Assembly: GCF_003544815.1 (NCBI RefSeq)
Contig: NZ_CP032100.1
Coordinates: 1,178,001-1,242,000, forward strand
Length of the DNA: 64,000 bases
Direction: 5' to 3'
Source of the DNA: Arcobacter suis CECT 7833
GTDB lineage: Bacteria > Campylobacterota > Campylobacteria > Campylobacterales > Arcobacteraceae
In this document: one piece after another, positions 52,946 to 62,578 of the stretch
How the letters are laid out: each line of letters starts with the position of its first letter
How positions within the stretch are numbered: the stretch's first letter is position 1
The notes under the pieces: generated by a model
Database searches by the model: none
What the model saw: only the letters and a program-made list of their open reading frames with translations
What the model was told of the DNA's origin: nothing
Translations under genes and position numbers: made by a program

Positions 52946-53889
52946 TGAAAAATATAGATGAACAAGCAATATCTTGGCTTATCAAAGAAAAAGAGGGCTT
53001 AAATACCATTGAAGAAAAAGAGTTAAAAGATTGGTTAGAAAAAGATAATTCTAATCAAGAAGCATATAACTCAAATAAACAAATTAGAGAATCATTTTTG
53101 ATTTTTTCAGATAGTTTAAAAGAGCAATTGGTTCAAGGGGCAAATCAAGGGGCAAAAAAAACAAGATTTAAAGAATATGGTAAAAAAATTGCAATTGCAG
53201 CTATGTTTTTACTCTGTGTTGGTTTTGGTTCATATAACTATTATGAATTAACAACACCAATTTATTCTAAAAGTTTTATTTCAACAAACCAAGTCCAAAA
53301 TACTCTTATTCTTCCTGATAATTCAAAAATAGTAATGGATGTGCATTCAAATATGAATATTAATTTTTATAAAAATAGTAGAGATGTAGATTTTATTGAG
53401 GGAAGAGCTGTTTTTTATGTGACAAAAGATAAAGAAAAACCTTTTATCATAAAAACAAAAAGTGCAAAAATTGAAGTAGTAGGAACAGCTTTTGAAGTCT
53501 CAAATATAAAAGAAAAATTAAGTGTAAAAGTAAAAGAGGGAATTGTAAAAGTATCACAAAATAAAAAAATCATTCTTTTAAAACAAGGTGAACAAATATT
53601 TTCAAATAATAGTGAAATCATAAATTTGGGAAAAACAGAAACAGAAACAATAGCTAGTTGGGAAAAGGGATTTTTAACTTTTAATAAAACTTCTTTAAAA
53701 GAGAGTTTAGATGAATTTTCAAGATATAAGGATATAAATGTTCAATATCAAAATGAAGAAGTGCTAAATACAGCAATTACAGGGAAATTTTCAATCAATG
53801 ACTTTGATAAGTTTTTAGTAGCACTTCCAAAGATTTATTCTATAAAAGTTGAAAAGAATCAAAGTAATTTGAAATTTTTTAAAGAATGA
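52945..53889 (+). CDS. FecR-type anti-sigma/sigma regulator
   Basis: 314 residues. The N-terminal cytosolic part has SWLIKEKEGLNTIEEKELKDWL, one membrane helix lies at about 75-95 (IAIAAMFLLCVGFGSYNYY), and the periplasmic FecR domain begins near LPDNSKIVMDVHSN and includes FIIKTKSAKIEVVGTAFEV. It relays the signal from the STN domain of the TonB receptor to the sigma factor. A 12-bp hairpin follows its stop. Confidence 0.88.
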   Translation: MKNIDEQAISWLIKEKEGLNTIEEKELKDWLEKDNSNQEAYNSNKQIRESFLIFSDSLKEQLVQGANQGAKKTRFKEYGKKIAIAAMFLLCVGFGSYNYYELTTPIYSKSFISTNQVQNTLILPDNSKIVMDVHSNMNINFYKNSRDVDFIEGRAVFYVTKDKEKPFIIKTKSAKIEVVGTAFEVSNIKEKLSVKVKEGIVKVSQNKKIILLKQGEQIFSNNSEIINLGKTETETIASWEKGFLTFNKTSLKESLDEFSRYKDINVQYQNEEVLNTAITGKFSINDFDKFLVALPKIYSIKVEKNQSNLKFFKE

Positions 53890-53911
53890 AGTTAAAGCAT
53901 TTAACTTCATT
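53885..53911 (+). terminator. Hairpin after fecR
   Basis: 12-bp perfect stem, arms AATGAAGTTAAA (53885-53896) and TTTAACTTCATT (53900-53911). No strong T-run follows, so it may be an RNA-stability hairpin or weak terminator. Confidence 0.55.
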
Positions 53912-53986
53912 CAAAATCTTAAAATCTAAAAATTTCTTCAAAAAAAGTGTCTGATTTTTAAAAGTCAAACGTCTTATTGTTGGAAA

Positions 53987-54007
53987 GAATGATTTTGATA
54001 ATCGTTC
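53987..54007 (+). promoter_or_regulatory. Candidate Fur box overlapping a -10 before the TonB receptor
   Basis: Near-palindrome with arms GAATGAT and ATCGTTC around TTTGATA, and a GATAAT at 53997-54002. It matches about 10 of 14 positions of the 7-1-7 Fur model. It lies 22 bases upstream of the receptor start codon. Confidence 0.45.
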
Positions 54008-54028
54008 TTAAATATATAAGGATAAAAA

Positions 54029-56383
54029 ATGACTAAATTTAAATCATCACTTATTGCTCCTGCTTTGGCTTTATTATTAAGTACAAGTTTAAATGCAGAG
54101 CAATTTACAGTTTCAAATCTATCTTTAAAAGAGGCGATTGAAGTAATCTCTCAAAAATCAAATATGCCATATATGGTTGATGGCAAACTACTTGAGGGCA
54201 AAAAAGCACCAAATATAAAAAATATTGAGGGTGTTCAAAATGCTCTAAATGAAATCTTAAAAGGTACAAATCTAAAAGCTATAGTTGAAGATGGAACTAT
54301 TTTAATAAAAGAAGTAAAAACAATTTCTGGGAAAGGTACAGTTTTAGAAGAAATTTCTGTAACTGATGGAGTATATAAAAGTGGAAGTGCTCAAGATGGA
54401 TATTTAGTAGAAAATATAACTGGAATTGGACTTTGGGGAGAAAGAAGTTTACAAGACACTCCTTATTCAATGAGTGTAATCTCTAATGATTTAATAGAAA
54501 ATTCACTTGCTAAAGATATGAATCAAATTTTTAAAATGAATCCAACTACTCAAGAAGTGAAAGGAAATTCTACGAATACAGGAGATATTGAATCTACATA
54601 TATTCGAGGTTTTAATGTAAGAAATCCAATAGTAAATGGTATTCCATATTCGAATGGTATTTCGAGTGCACCGATGATGCAAGATATAGAAAGAGTTGAA
54701 ATTATCAATGGTGCAACTGGATTTTTATATGGAGGAGGAAGAGTTGGAGGTGCAGTAAATTATATTACTAAAAAGCCTACAGTGAAAGATTTAAGAACGG
54801 TTACAATTGGTAGTTATGGTAATGAATCATATTTTTCTCATATAGATTTAGGTGGACAATTTGATAATAATCATGAATTTGGATATAGAACAAATATACT
54901 TTATCAAAATGGAGAATTGGCAGATACTTCAAAAAAAGAGCAAAAAAATATTAGTTTAGTTTTTGATTGGAAGCCAACAGATGATTTTTATACAGATATA
55001 AAATATTCTTATAAGGATAGTTTAGGGAAAGGAGTAAATTCTTATTTTGCTTCATGGATGCCTGATTTTAATAGAACCAGTATAAAAAAGAACAAAAGTT
55101 ATAGTCCAGATTGGGTAGAAAATGAAATACAATCAAATAAGATTGAAAATAATATTAATTGGAATTTAAATGATATTTTTACTATCAGAACAAATACTTT
55201 TTATGAAAAAGTAAAACATAGATCAGGTGATTCAACTATTTTTTTGGATAATAGTGGAATCGTAAGTTATTCAGACTTTTCAAATGGTGCTTGGCAAGAG
55301 ACCGAGAATTATGGTGCAAATATCTATTTAGATGCTGGTTTTGATACAAAAAATATAAGTCATATTTTAACGACAGGATATTCTTTAAATTATAGTAAAA
55401 ATTTTACCCATTCAGATAATTGGGCTTTTTATTATCCAAGTAATAATATGAGTTTGGATGAATTTAAAAATTTGGTTAAACCTGATAATTCTCTTTGGAG
55501 TAATAATTTAGGTACACAAGCACTAAAATCAAGGTCAAAAATAGAATATAATAATATTCTAATTGGTGATGATATAACTTTTAATGATCAATGGAGTGCT
55601 TTAGTTGGTGTAAATTATGCTAGTGTAATAGATACAAATTATAGAGTAAATACAAAATATGATAAATCTGAATTAACGCCAACTTTATCTATTATTTATA
55701 AACCTATTGAAGATTTAACAACTTATACAACTTATATAGAAAGTTTAGAAGCAGGAACTATAGTTGGAAATACATATGAAAATGAAGGTGAAATATTAGC
55801 TCCATACAAAAGTAAACAATATGAAATTGGTACAAAATATACAGTTAATGAAAGTATTTTATTGACGAGTGCATTATTTAGAATTGAAAAAGCAAACAGT
55901 TATGAAAATAATTCAACACTAAAACCCAAATTGACGCAAGATGGTGAAGCTATACATCAAGGATTTGAACTTACAATGACTGGAAAAGTAACTGATGATT
56001 TAACACTATTTGGTGGAGGAACTTTGATGGATTTAAGTGTAGAAAAAGCAAGTGATAAAAGTTTAGAAGGTAAAAAGCCAACAAATGCAGCAACAAAAAT
56101 GGCAAAACTTTATGCAGAATATGATATTCCACAAATTAGTGGCTTAACACTAACAGGTGGAGCATACTATACAGGTAGAAAATATGCAGATGAAGCAAAT
56201 ACTGATATTTTGCCAAGTTATACATTATATGATACAGGTTTAAGATATAAAACAAAAATTGATGAATATCCTACAACATTTAATTTAAATCTACAAAATT
56301 TAACAGATGAAGTTTATTGGGCTAGTAATTTCGAATTAGGTAATCCAAGAACTCTTGCTCTTTCTATGAAAATGGAGTTTTAA
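54029..56383 (+). CDS. TonB-dependent siderophore receptor with STN signalling domain
   Basis: 784 residues. A signal peptide (LALLLSTSLNA) is followed by an STN domain (about 28-95), which contacts FecR, and a plug domain (LQDTPYSMSVISNDLIEN, TYIRGFN, GATGFLYGGGRVGGAVNYITKKP). A 22-strand barrel ends with NLTDEVYWASNFELGNPRTLALSMKMEF, closing on phenylalanine as outer-membrane proteins do. It takes up a ferric siderophore; FpvA/FoxA-like rather than haem type. It completes the sigma/FecR/receptor trio. Confidence 0.92.
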   Translation: MTKFKSSLIAPALALLLSTSLNAEQFTVSNLSLKEAIEVISQKSNMPYMVDGKLLEGKKAPNIKNIEGVQNALNEILKGTNLKAIVEDGTILIKEVKTISGKGTVLEEISVTDGVYKSGSAQDGYLVENITGIGLWGERSLQDTPYSMSVISNDLIENSLAKDMNQIFKMNPTTQEVKGNSTNTGDIESTYIRGFNVRNPIVNGIPYSNGISSAPMMQDIERVEIINGATGFLYGGGRVGGAVNYITKKPTVKDLRTVTIGSYGNESYFSHIDLGGQFDNNHEFGYRTNILYQNGELADTSKKEQKNISLVFDWKPTDDFYTDIKYSYKDSLGKGVNSYFASWMPDFNRTSIKKNKSYSPDWVENEIQSNKIENNINWNLNDIFTIRTNTFYEKVKHRSGDSTIFLDNSGIVSYSDFSNGAWQETENYGANIYLDAGFDTKNISHILTTGYSLNYSKNFTHSDNWAFYYPSNNMSLDEFKNLVKPDNSLWSNNLGTQALKSRSKIEYNNILIGDDITFNDQWSALVGVNYASVIDTNYRVNTKYDKSELTPTLSIIYKPIEDLTTYTTYIESLEAGTIVGNTYENEGEILAPYKSKQYEIGTKYTVNESILLTSALFRIEKANSYENNSTLKPKLTQDGEAIHQGFELTMTGKVTDDLTLFGGGTLMDLSVEKASDKSLEGKKPTNAATKMAKLYAEYDIPQISGLTLTGGAYYTGRKYADEANTDILPSYTLYDTGLRYKTKIDEYPTTFNLNLQNLTDEVYWASNFELGNPRTLALSMKMEF

Positions 56384-56391
56384 AATATTAT

Positions 56392-56415
56392 AAAGAGAGT
56401 TTAAAAACTCTTTTT
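56392..56415 (+). terminator. Intrinsic terminator after the TonB receptor
   Basis: 11-bp stem with one G-T pair, arms AAAGAGAGTTT (56392-56402) and AAACTCTTTTT (56405-56415), ending in T. Confidence 0.75.
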
Positions 56416-56573
56416 ATAAACTTAACCTAACAGATTCTATAGTCTTATTATCTTGTGTTTCGTTTCCTTGTCACATAAAATAGTAATTATGATTAGTCTC
56501 TTATTCTATAGCGTCTGTGGTTTTAAATATATTAGAACATTAAAAATATATATAAAATAAACTTCATAAAAAT

Positions 56574-56595
56574 ATTATAGCCTTTTAGCTATAAT
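56574..56595 (+). promoter_or_regulatory. Palindrome containing a TATAAT just before mutS2
   Basis: 8-bp arms ATTATAGC and GCTATAAT with a six-base centre. The right arm contains a perfect TATAAT at 56590-56595, only seven bases before the mutS2 ATG, and no ribosome-binding site lies between them. The transcript would be leaderless or nearly so if this is the -10. Confidence 0.45.
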
Positions 56596-56602
56596 CCAAG
56601 CC

Positions 56603-58804
56603 ATGCAAAATATACTAAAAAAACTAGACTTAATTGATTATATCGAGAGTTTCTCGAAACTTATGGCTCGTGAGAAATCTATAATTTTAGAAGGTGATAT
56701 AAACCTTCATTACAAACTTATAAATGAGTTGTCAAAATTTGACATAAAAGCACCAAACAAAATTGAAAACCTTGATACACCTTTGATGCATATTCAAAAA
56801 CAAGGTATTTTAAGAATTGATGATATTTTTGAATTTATTAAAATGATAAATTATTTTAGATACCTAAAAAGATTCTCTTTTGATGGAAAACTTGCCGAAT
56901 GGCTTGATAAGATTGTTATTCCAAGTGATATTATAAAAATCTCAGACTATTTTGATGATAAAGCAAACCTAAAAGATGGAATAAATGAAGATTTTGACAA
57001 CATAAAATATGCAATTTCAAAAAACAAAGAAGCAATTAAACAAAGCCTTTACAAGATAATTAATTCTACAAAAGTAAGAACTTATTTAGTTGATTCTCAA
57101 GTTCATTATATAAATGGCGAAGAGTCTTTATTGGTTCGAGGTGGATTTAATCACGTATTAAACGGTTCTGTAATTGACCGTTCTAATTCTGGATTTTTTT
57201 ATGTAGTTCCTCATAGTATTTCTGAGCTTAAACAAAAACAAAGTGATTTAAAAAATAAACAAGAAGAGATTTTATTTAAAATCTGTAAAGAAATTTCATC
57301 TTTATTTGAAAAAAATCTTCTATTTTTAAAGTTTTTAAACAAAGAATTTGACAGATTTGACCACTATCAAGCAAGACTATTTTTTGCCAAAATAGGGGAT
57401 AAAAACTTTATTCTTCCTTCAAAAAATGATGTTAATAAACTTGTGGATTTTTGCCATCCAGCCTTACACAATGCAAAACCAATATCAATTGATTTTACAA
57501 AATCAGTCGTAATGATTACAGGAGTAAATGCAGGGGGGAAAACAATGATGTTAAAATCTATTTTATCAGCTGTTTTTCTTTCTAAATATTTACTTCCATA
57601 TAAAGCCCACCATGATACGGTTGTTAGTAATTTCAAATCAATAAATGCTGTTTTAGATGACCCCCAAAGTGTAAAAAATGATATTTCTACATTTGCAGGT
57701 CGTATGGTTGAGTTTTCAAAACTTTTTGGAAGTAAAAACGCAATTGTTGGAGTTGATGAGATAGAACTTGGAACTGATTCAGATGAAGCTGCTAGTTTAT
57801 TTAAAGTAATAATCGAAGATTTAATCCAAAGGGATATAAAAGTAATTATCACAACTCACCATAAAAGATTAGCAGCACTTATGGCTGCAAATGAGAATGT
57901 TGAATTAATTGCAGCCCTTTATGATGAAGAAAACCAAAGACCAACTTATGAGTTCTTACAAGGAACAATAGGGCGTTCTTATGCCTTTGAAACAGCAACA
58001 AGATATGGAATTCCTCTAAGTGTTGTAAAAAGAGCTAGAGAGGTTTATGGTGATGATAAAGATAAGTTAAATGAGTTAATTGAAAGAAGTAGTTCTTTAG
58101 AGAGAGAATATAAACAAAAAATTGCAAAACTTGATGAAGAAATAGCAGATATGAAAAGAATCTCTGGAAATCTAAAAGACCAAAAAGAAAAACTTGATGA
58201 ACATATTTATTCTGAGAAATCAAAACTTCACAAAGAGTATAGTGAAGCAAGAGATGAAGCAAAAAAAGCTATAAAAGCAAAACTTGTGCAAGAATCACAT
58301 CAACATCTAAATATTGCTCATAAAATGGCTGTCGAAATCAAAACTGAAAAAGTTCAAGAACCAGTTGAGTTAAAAGAGGGTGATAGAGTAAAATATAGAA
58401 ATACAAAAGGAACAATTGTTTCAATTAAAGGTGCAAAAGCCTTTATTGAAAATGACATGGGAATGAAAGTTCAAGTTATGTTAGCTGATTTAAGTAGAAG
58501 TGGAAATCCACCTCCTAAAATCCCAACAAAAAAAGCAACAATAACTATTGAAAAACCAGAAACTGGAAATATAAAATTAGATTTACATGGACAAAGAGCC
58601 GATGAAGCTCTTGAAAACCTTGATAAATTTTTATCAGATGCTTTACTTGCAGGTTTTGAGGAAGTTTTAGTTTACCATGGAATTGGAACTGGAAAACTTG
58701 CCTTTGCAGTAAAAGAGTACTTAAAAAAACATCCAAAAGTTAGAGGTTTTGAAGATGCACATCCAAGTAGTGGTGGCTTTGGAGCTAAAGTTATAAAACT
58801 TTAG
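56603..58804 (+). CDS. mutS2: MutS2-type ATPase/endonuclease
   Basis: 733 residues. A MutS core ATPase (Walker A GVNAGGKTMMLKS, then DEIELGTDSDEAA and TTHHKRLAALMA) precedes a coiled-coil stretch (about 490-570) and a C-terminal Smr domain (LDLHGQRADEALE, VYHGIGTGKL). MutS2 suppresses recombination or, with its Smr nuclease, acts on collided ribosomes or branched DNA. It lacks the MutS mismatch-recognition N-terminus. No Shine-Dalgarno is seen. Confidence 0.93.
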   Translation: MQNILKKLDLIDYIESFSKLMAREKSIILEGDINLHYKLINELSKFDIKAPNKIENLDTPLMHIQKQGILRIDDIFEFIKMINYFRYLKRFSFDGKLAEWLDKIVIPSDIIKISDYFDDKANLKDGINEDFDNIKYAISKNKEAIKQSLYKIINSTKVRTYLVDSQVHYINGEESLLVRGGFNHVLNGSVIDRSNSGFFYVVPHSISELKQKQSDLKNKQEEILFKICKEISSLFEKNLLFLKFLNKEFDRFDHYQARLFFAKIGDKNFILPSKNDVNKLVDFCHPALHNAKPISIDFTKSVVMITGVNAGGKTMMLKSILSAVFLSKYLLPYKAHHDTVVSNFKSINAVLDDPQSVKNDISTFAGRMVEFSKLFGSKNAIVGVDEIELGTDSDEAASLFKVIIEDLIQRDIKVIITTHHKRLAALMAANENVELIAALYDEENQRPTYEFLQGTIGRSYAFETATRYGIPLSVVKRAREVYGDDKDKLNELIERSSSLEREYKQKIAKLDEEIADMKRISGNLKDQKEKLDEHIYSEKSKLHKEYSEARDEAKKAIKAKLVQESHQHLNIAHKMAVEIKTEKVQEPVELKEGDRVKYRNTKGTIVSIKGAKAFIENDMGMKVQVMLADLSRSGNPPPKIPTKKATITIEKPETGNIKLDLHGQRADEALENLDKFLSDALLAGFEEVLVYHGIGTGKLAFAVKEYLKKHPKVRGFEDAHPSSGGFGAKVIKL

Positions 58805-58817
58805 CTTTTAGTATTTT

Positions 58818-59363
58818 TTAATACATAGAAATAAATGAATTTATAACACAATCCATTCTTTCGTCTAAATCACTTATATTCGTATCCATGTAATCAGTTT
58901 GTATTTTATAAATTAATTTATTATTGTATTTAAACTCAAACATTAAATAACCAGCATAATTTTTTGCTTCTTTGTTTTTTTTATCCATATCTTGTTTATC
59001 ATTTTCATAAATATAATAATTTATTGAAACTTTTTTATCATTTTTATTTAAATTTATATTGTGTATATATTTTTTGATAATATTTTTCAGTTTATCTTCA
59101 CTTTGCTCTTTTGTTAAAATATTTATTAAATTACTTTTCATATATTTTGAATATTCAATTGAAGAATTTATTTCATAATTATCTAATTTAAAAGTTTCTA
59201 TAGCTTCTTTTATAGGCTCATCTGTAAATATTCTTTCAAAAGTAGTTGTTGTTTCTTGACAATCTAATCTTTTACTTTTAACACTTTTTGTAGCTTGTTT
59301 ATAAGTTTCATAATAAATTACACATAAAAAAACTATCAATATAGTTGGTAAAATTTTATTCAA
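58818..59363 (-). CDS. Hypothetical membrane-anchored protein
   Basis: 181 residues, not recognised. One N-terminal helix (about 4-18, ILPTILIVFLCVIYY) could be a signal anchor, followed by a hydrophilic domain rich in Lys, Asn and Asp with a cysteine at about 34 and another near the C-terminus that could form a disulfide. TTG start with AAGGA seven bases upstream. It lies 89 bases below the DUF748 gene on the same strand and could share its transcript. Confidence 0.6.
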   Translation of the reverse strand: MNKILPTILIVFLCVIYYETYKQATKSVKSKRLDCQETTTTFERIFTDEPIKEAIETFKLDNYEINSSIEYSKYMKSNLINILTKEQSEDKLKNIIKKYIHNINLNKNDKKVSINYYIYENDKQDMDKKNKEAKNYAGYLMFEFKYNNKLIYKIQTDYMDTNISDLDERMDCVINSFISMY

Positions 59364-59452
59364 TTTTTTTCCTTAACTTACGATTTTTAGGATATTATCA
59401 GTTATAGAATAATAAGTCAATATTATTCTATATTTATAACTATAAATAATAA

Positions 59453-62400
59453 TTATTTAGGTTTTGTTACATTGAGATTTATTGAAGAATTATTATTTCC
59501 TATCTTATTTGTTATTAGAATAACTTGTTTAGGATTAATTCCTTTTTCTTTAATAAGATAGTTGTTTATATTTATTATTCTATTTTGTGCAATTTTTTCT
59601 AAATTAGGTATTTTTATTTTTTCTTTTAAAATCAAAGCTTCAATTTCTTCTTTTTTAAGATTTCTATCATCATCTTTTCTTGCTAAATAGTTTTGTTTTT
59701 GTTGAGCATAACCATCTTTAGTTTCATCATATGAAGGTGATAATTCAATAGCAATTTCACTTCTTGCTTTTAAGATTTGTACTATTTTATCTAAAGTCTC
59801 TTTTTGAATAGGTCCAACTTCATCTTCAAGTGGGTCAAATCTTACACTTTTTATTTCATCTTCACTAAAGTTAAACATTGATCCAAGAAGTGAAAATGGT
59901 GCTGTTACTGCTTTTGTCATTAGATTTACAAAAGCTTTCCAAATAATTGAACCAATTGCAAATTGTGGATCATCAACATTTCCTGAAACAGGAAGATTAA
60001 TATCTATAATACCATTTGAATCCCTTAACAAAGCAATTGCAATATCTAAAGGTAAAGATACAGCATCAGGGCTTTCAATTTTTTCTCCAAGTTCTAATTT
60101 TGAAATAACTATATTATTTTTAGCTTCAAGATTTGATTTTTCTATATTATATTTTAAATCTAAATCCAATTTCCCACTTTTTATCTCTCTTCCTACAAAT
60201 TTACCAGAATATGGAGTAAAGTTTTGTATAGCGATATTGCTAAAAATCATATTAATATCTGTTAATAATTTTATATTATTTGGATGAACAACACCTGTAA
60301 TCTTAGCAACTCCATATTCATCTACAACACCTTTTACCTCAAGATTAGTAGTGCTTGATTTTTTATTTTTAAATTCTGAAATTTTCCCATTTAATTTTGT
60401 AACTGTTGTTTTAAAAGGAATTGGTAAATTTTTATCTTCAAAACTAAAAATCCCATTTTTAATATTAACAGGACCAATATCTAGTTTAGTTTTTGAAGAT
60501 TTATTGTCTTCTTTTTTAACAGTTTCAACTTCTTTTGAATCAAGTTTTATGTTATCTTCATTTTCTATTTGATTCTCTTTTTTAGCCAAAATTATAGAAA
60601 CATCAGGTTTATTTAGATTTGTTTTATCTATTTTAAATCCATTTTTACCATTTGAAAGTTTTTTTATTTCTAAATCAAGATTTTTAGCCACAATTTTTGT
60701 TTTATCACTTGTATTTAAAAAATCAAGTTTTGGTTCAAATAGTTTTATAGAGTTTATTGATAAATCATCTTTTTTATTTACAATATTATTAATATGAAGT
60801 TGAATATCTTTTGCACTTAGTTCTATATTATTTGTTTTATCTTTCATATTAATAGATGGTTTTATAAGTTTTATATCTTTAATAGAAATATCTTCTTTAT
60901 CAAGTAAAAAAGAGTTTACATTAAGATTTATATTTGAGCTTTCTAATTTTATTTTTGATTTTATATCATCAAAATTTAGATTTGGAGTTTTCAAAGTTAT
61001 ATCTTCAATAGAAGTTTTTGTATCAACTATTTTTAAATTTTTAACTAAAACATCAATTTTTTTTGTATTTAGATTAAAATTTGATTTTTTATCATTGAAG
61101 TTCAGATTATCTTTTGAAATATCTATTTTATTTATATCTAAAATATTGTTTTTCAAGCTCAATTTATCAAGATTTATATTGGTGTTTTTTGATGAAATAA
61201 ATAAGTCATTTTTATTATCATTAAAGTTGAAATTTGGATTATTTACTACCAAAGTATCTAAATCAATATCAGAATTTACAATTTTTAAGTTGTTAAAATT
61301 TATATTAAAATTTTTACTTTGAGTTGAGTTATTATTTATTTTGTCAGTAAAAATAAAATCATTATTATTCAATCTTACATTTGATAAATTAACATTCCAA
61401 GGTTTTGATTCTATCTCTTCTTTTGTTGTTAAATTTTCTGTTTTAGGCTCTTCTTTTGTATTTGTTTGCTTAATTAATTTTGCAAAATTAATTCCTTCTT
61501 TATTTAAAATCATATTTGCTTTTAAATTGTTAAAATCAATATTATCAAAATTTATATCTTGATTTTGTAAATCAAAAGCAAAAGTTTTTATATCAAGTTT
61601 TTCAAGGTTTAATAATGCAGTTTTATTTTGAGTTAAATTTAGATTGTTTATTTCAAATTTATTAGTATTTAATTTTAAATCAAAATTAGTTGTAGTGTCA
61701 AGATTATAGTTCAATTCTAAATTCAAGTTGGCTTTTTCATCTAAATCAAAATTTAACAAATCCTTTTTATATGTAAGTAACTCTTTTATTCTTAAATCTT
61801 CAACTAAAACTTTTCCGTAAGCTTTAAGTGGCTGTAACTTAAATGCTCCACCAATTGAAATATTTGTGTATTCATTTAATTTAAGTTTTAAATCATTTGA
61901 AGATAAACTATTTTTATAAGTTCCTAAATCATATAAAGTATAATTTATATTTTTTAAATCTAAAGAATAAGGAATCTCTCCCTCTTTTGAATATTGTATA
62001 TTTGCATTATCTAATGTAATTTTTGAAACTAAAAACTCAATATTTGAAGAACTCTTTTCTTCTTCTTGAGTTTCTTCATTTAATGAAGGGTTTAGAAGAT
62101 TTGATAGATTTAGATTTCCATCTTTATCTTGAATTACATTTACAAAAGCATCTTTTAGTGTAATATCTTTAAATCTAATATTTTGTTGTTTAATAGATCT
62201 TAAAAGTGAAAAATCAACTGAAAATTCTTTAAATGAAATAGTTGTTAGGTCATTTGAATCAAATATCTTAAAATCATGAATTATTATTTTTAAAGTTAGT
62301 GGGTTAAATTCTATTTTACCGATATCTGTCTTTTGTGTGAGATTTTCATCTAAGTTTTTTATCAATTGGTCTTTTAAAACAATCGGTACAACTTTAAATC

Positions 62401-62464
62401 CAAAAGCAATATAAACAATGATTAAAAAACAAAGCACATAAAATAGTTTTCCAAGTTTAGTCAT
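59453..62464 (-). CDS. DUF748/AsmA-like large envelope protein
   Basis: 1003 residues. One N-terminal helix (about 5-28, FYVLCFLIIVYIAFGFKVVP) is followed by a very long, Asn/Lys/Ile-rich beta-repeat region with many LxLxNxxLDINKI-type strands. The C-terminal DUF748 region has DIGPVNIKNGIFSFEDKNLP, LPVSGNVDDPQFAIGSIIWKAFVNLMTKAVTAPFSLLGS and a final OmpA-like stretch. AsmA-type proteins bridge inner and outer membranes and move lipids or aid assembly. Function here is inferred from the family. Confidence 0.82.
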   Translation of the reverse strand: MTKLGKLFYVLCFLIIVYIAFGFKVVPIVLKDQLIKNLDENLTQKTDIGKIEFNPLTLKIIIHDFKIFDSNDLTTISFKEFSVDFSLLRSIKQQNIRFKDITLKDAFVNVIQDKDGNLNLSNLLNPSLNEETQEEEKSSSNIEFLVSKITLDNANIQYSKEGEIPYSLDLKNINYTLYDLGTYKNSLSSNDLKLKLNEYTNISIGGAFKLQPLKAYGKVLVEDLRIKELLTYKKDLLNFDLDEKANLNLELNYNLDTTTNFDLKLNTNKFEINNLNLTQNKTALLNLEKLDIKTFAFDLQNQDINFDNIDFNNLKANMILNKEGINFAKLIKQTNTKEEPKTENLTTKEEIESKPWNVNLSNVRLNNNDFIFTDKINNNSTQSKNFNINFNNLKIVNSDIDLDTLVVNNPNFNFNDNKNDLFISSKNTNINLDKLSLKNNILDINKIDISKDNLNFNDKKSNFNLNTKKIDVLVKNLKIVDTKTSIEDITLKTPNLNFDDIKSKIKLESSNINLNVNSFLLDKEDISIKDIKLIKPSINMKDKTNNIELSAKDIQLHINNIVNKKDDLSINSIKLFEPKLDFLNTSDKTKIVAKNLDLEIKKLSNGKNGFKIDKTNLNKPDVSIILAKKENQIENEDNIKLDSKEVETVKKEDNKSSKTKLDIGPVNIKNGIFSFEDKNLPIPFKTTVTKLNGKISEFKNKKSSTTNLEVKGVVDEYGVAKITGVVHPNNIKLLTDINMIFSNIAIQNFTPYSGKFVGREIKSGKLDLDLKYNIEKSNLEAKNNIVISKLELGEKIESPDAVSLPLDIAIALLRDSNGIIDINLPVSGNVDDPQFAIGSIIWKAFVNLMTKAVTAPFSLLGSMFNFSEDEIKSVRFDPLEDEVGPIQKETLDKIVQILKARSEIAIELSPSYDETKDGYAQQKQNYLARKDDDRNLKKEEIEALILKEKIKIPNLEKIAQNRIININNYLIKEKGINPKQVILITNKIGNNNSSINLNVTKPK

Positions 62465-62578
62465 TCAAAATCCCCAATATAATTAAATAATAAAAAAAAA
62501 TTCTTTTTAGTAGAATCAATTATATAACAAAATAAAGTTAAGTTAGCTAAAATTCCCCATAATTAAAAGGATATATAA

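Noticed and set aside
56489-56563. Small open frame between the TonB receptor and mutS2
   Set aside because: Only about 23 codons, no ribosome-binding site and no recognisable product.
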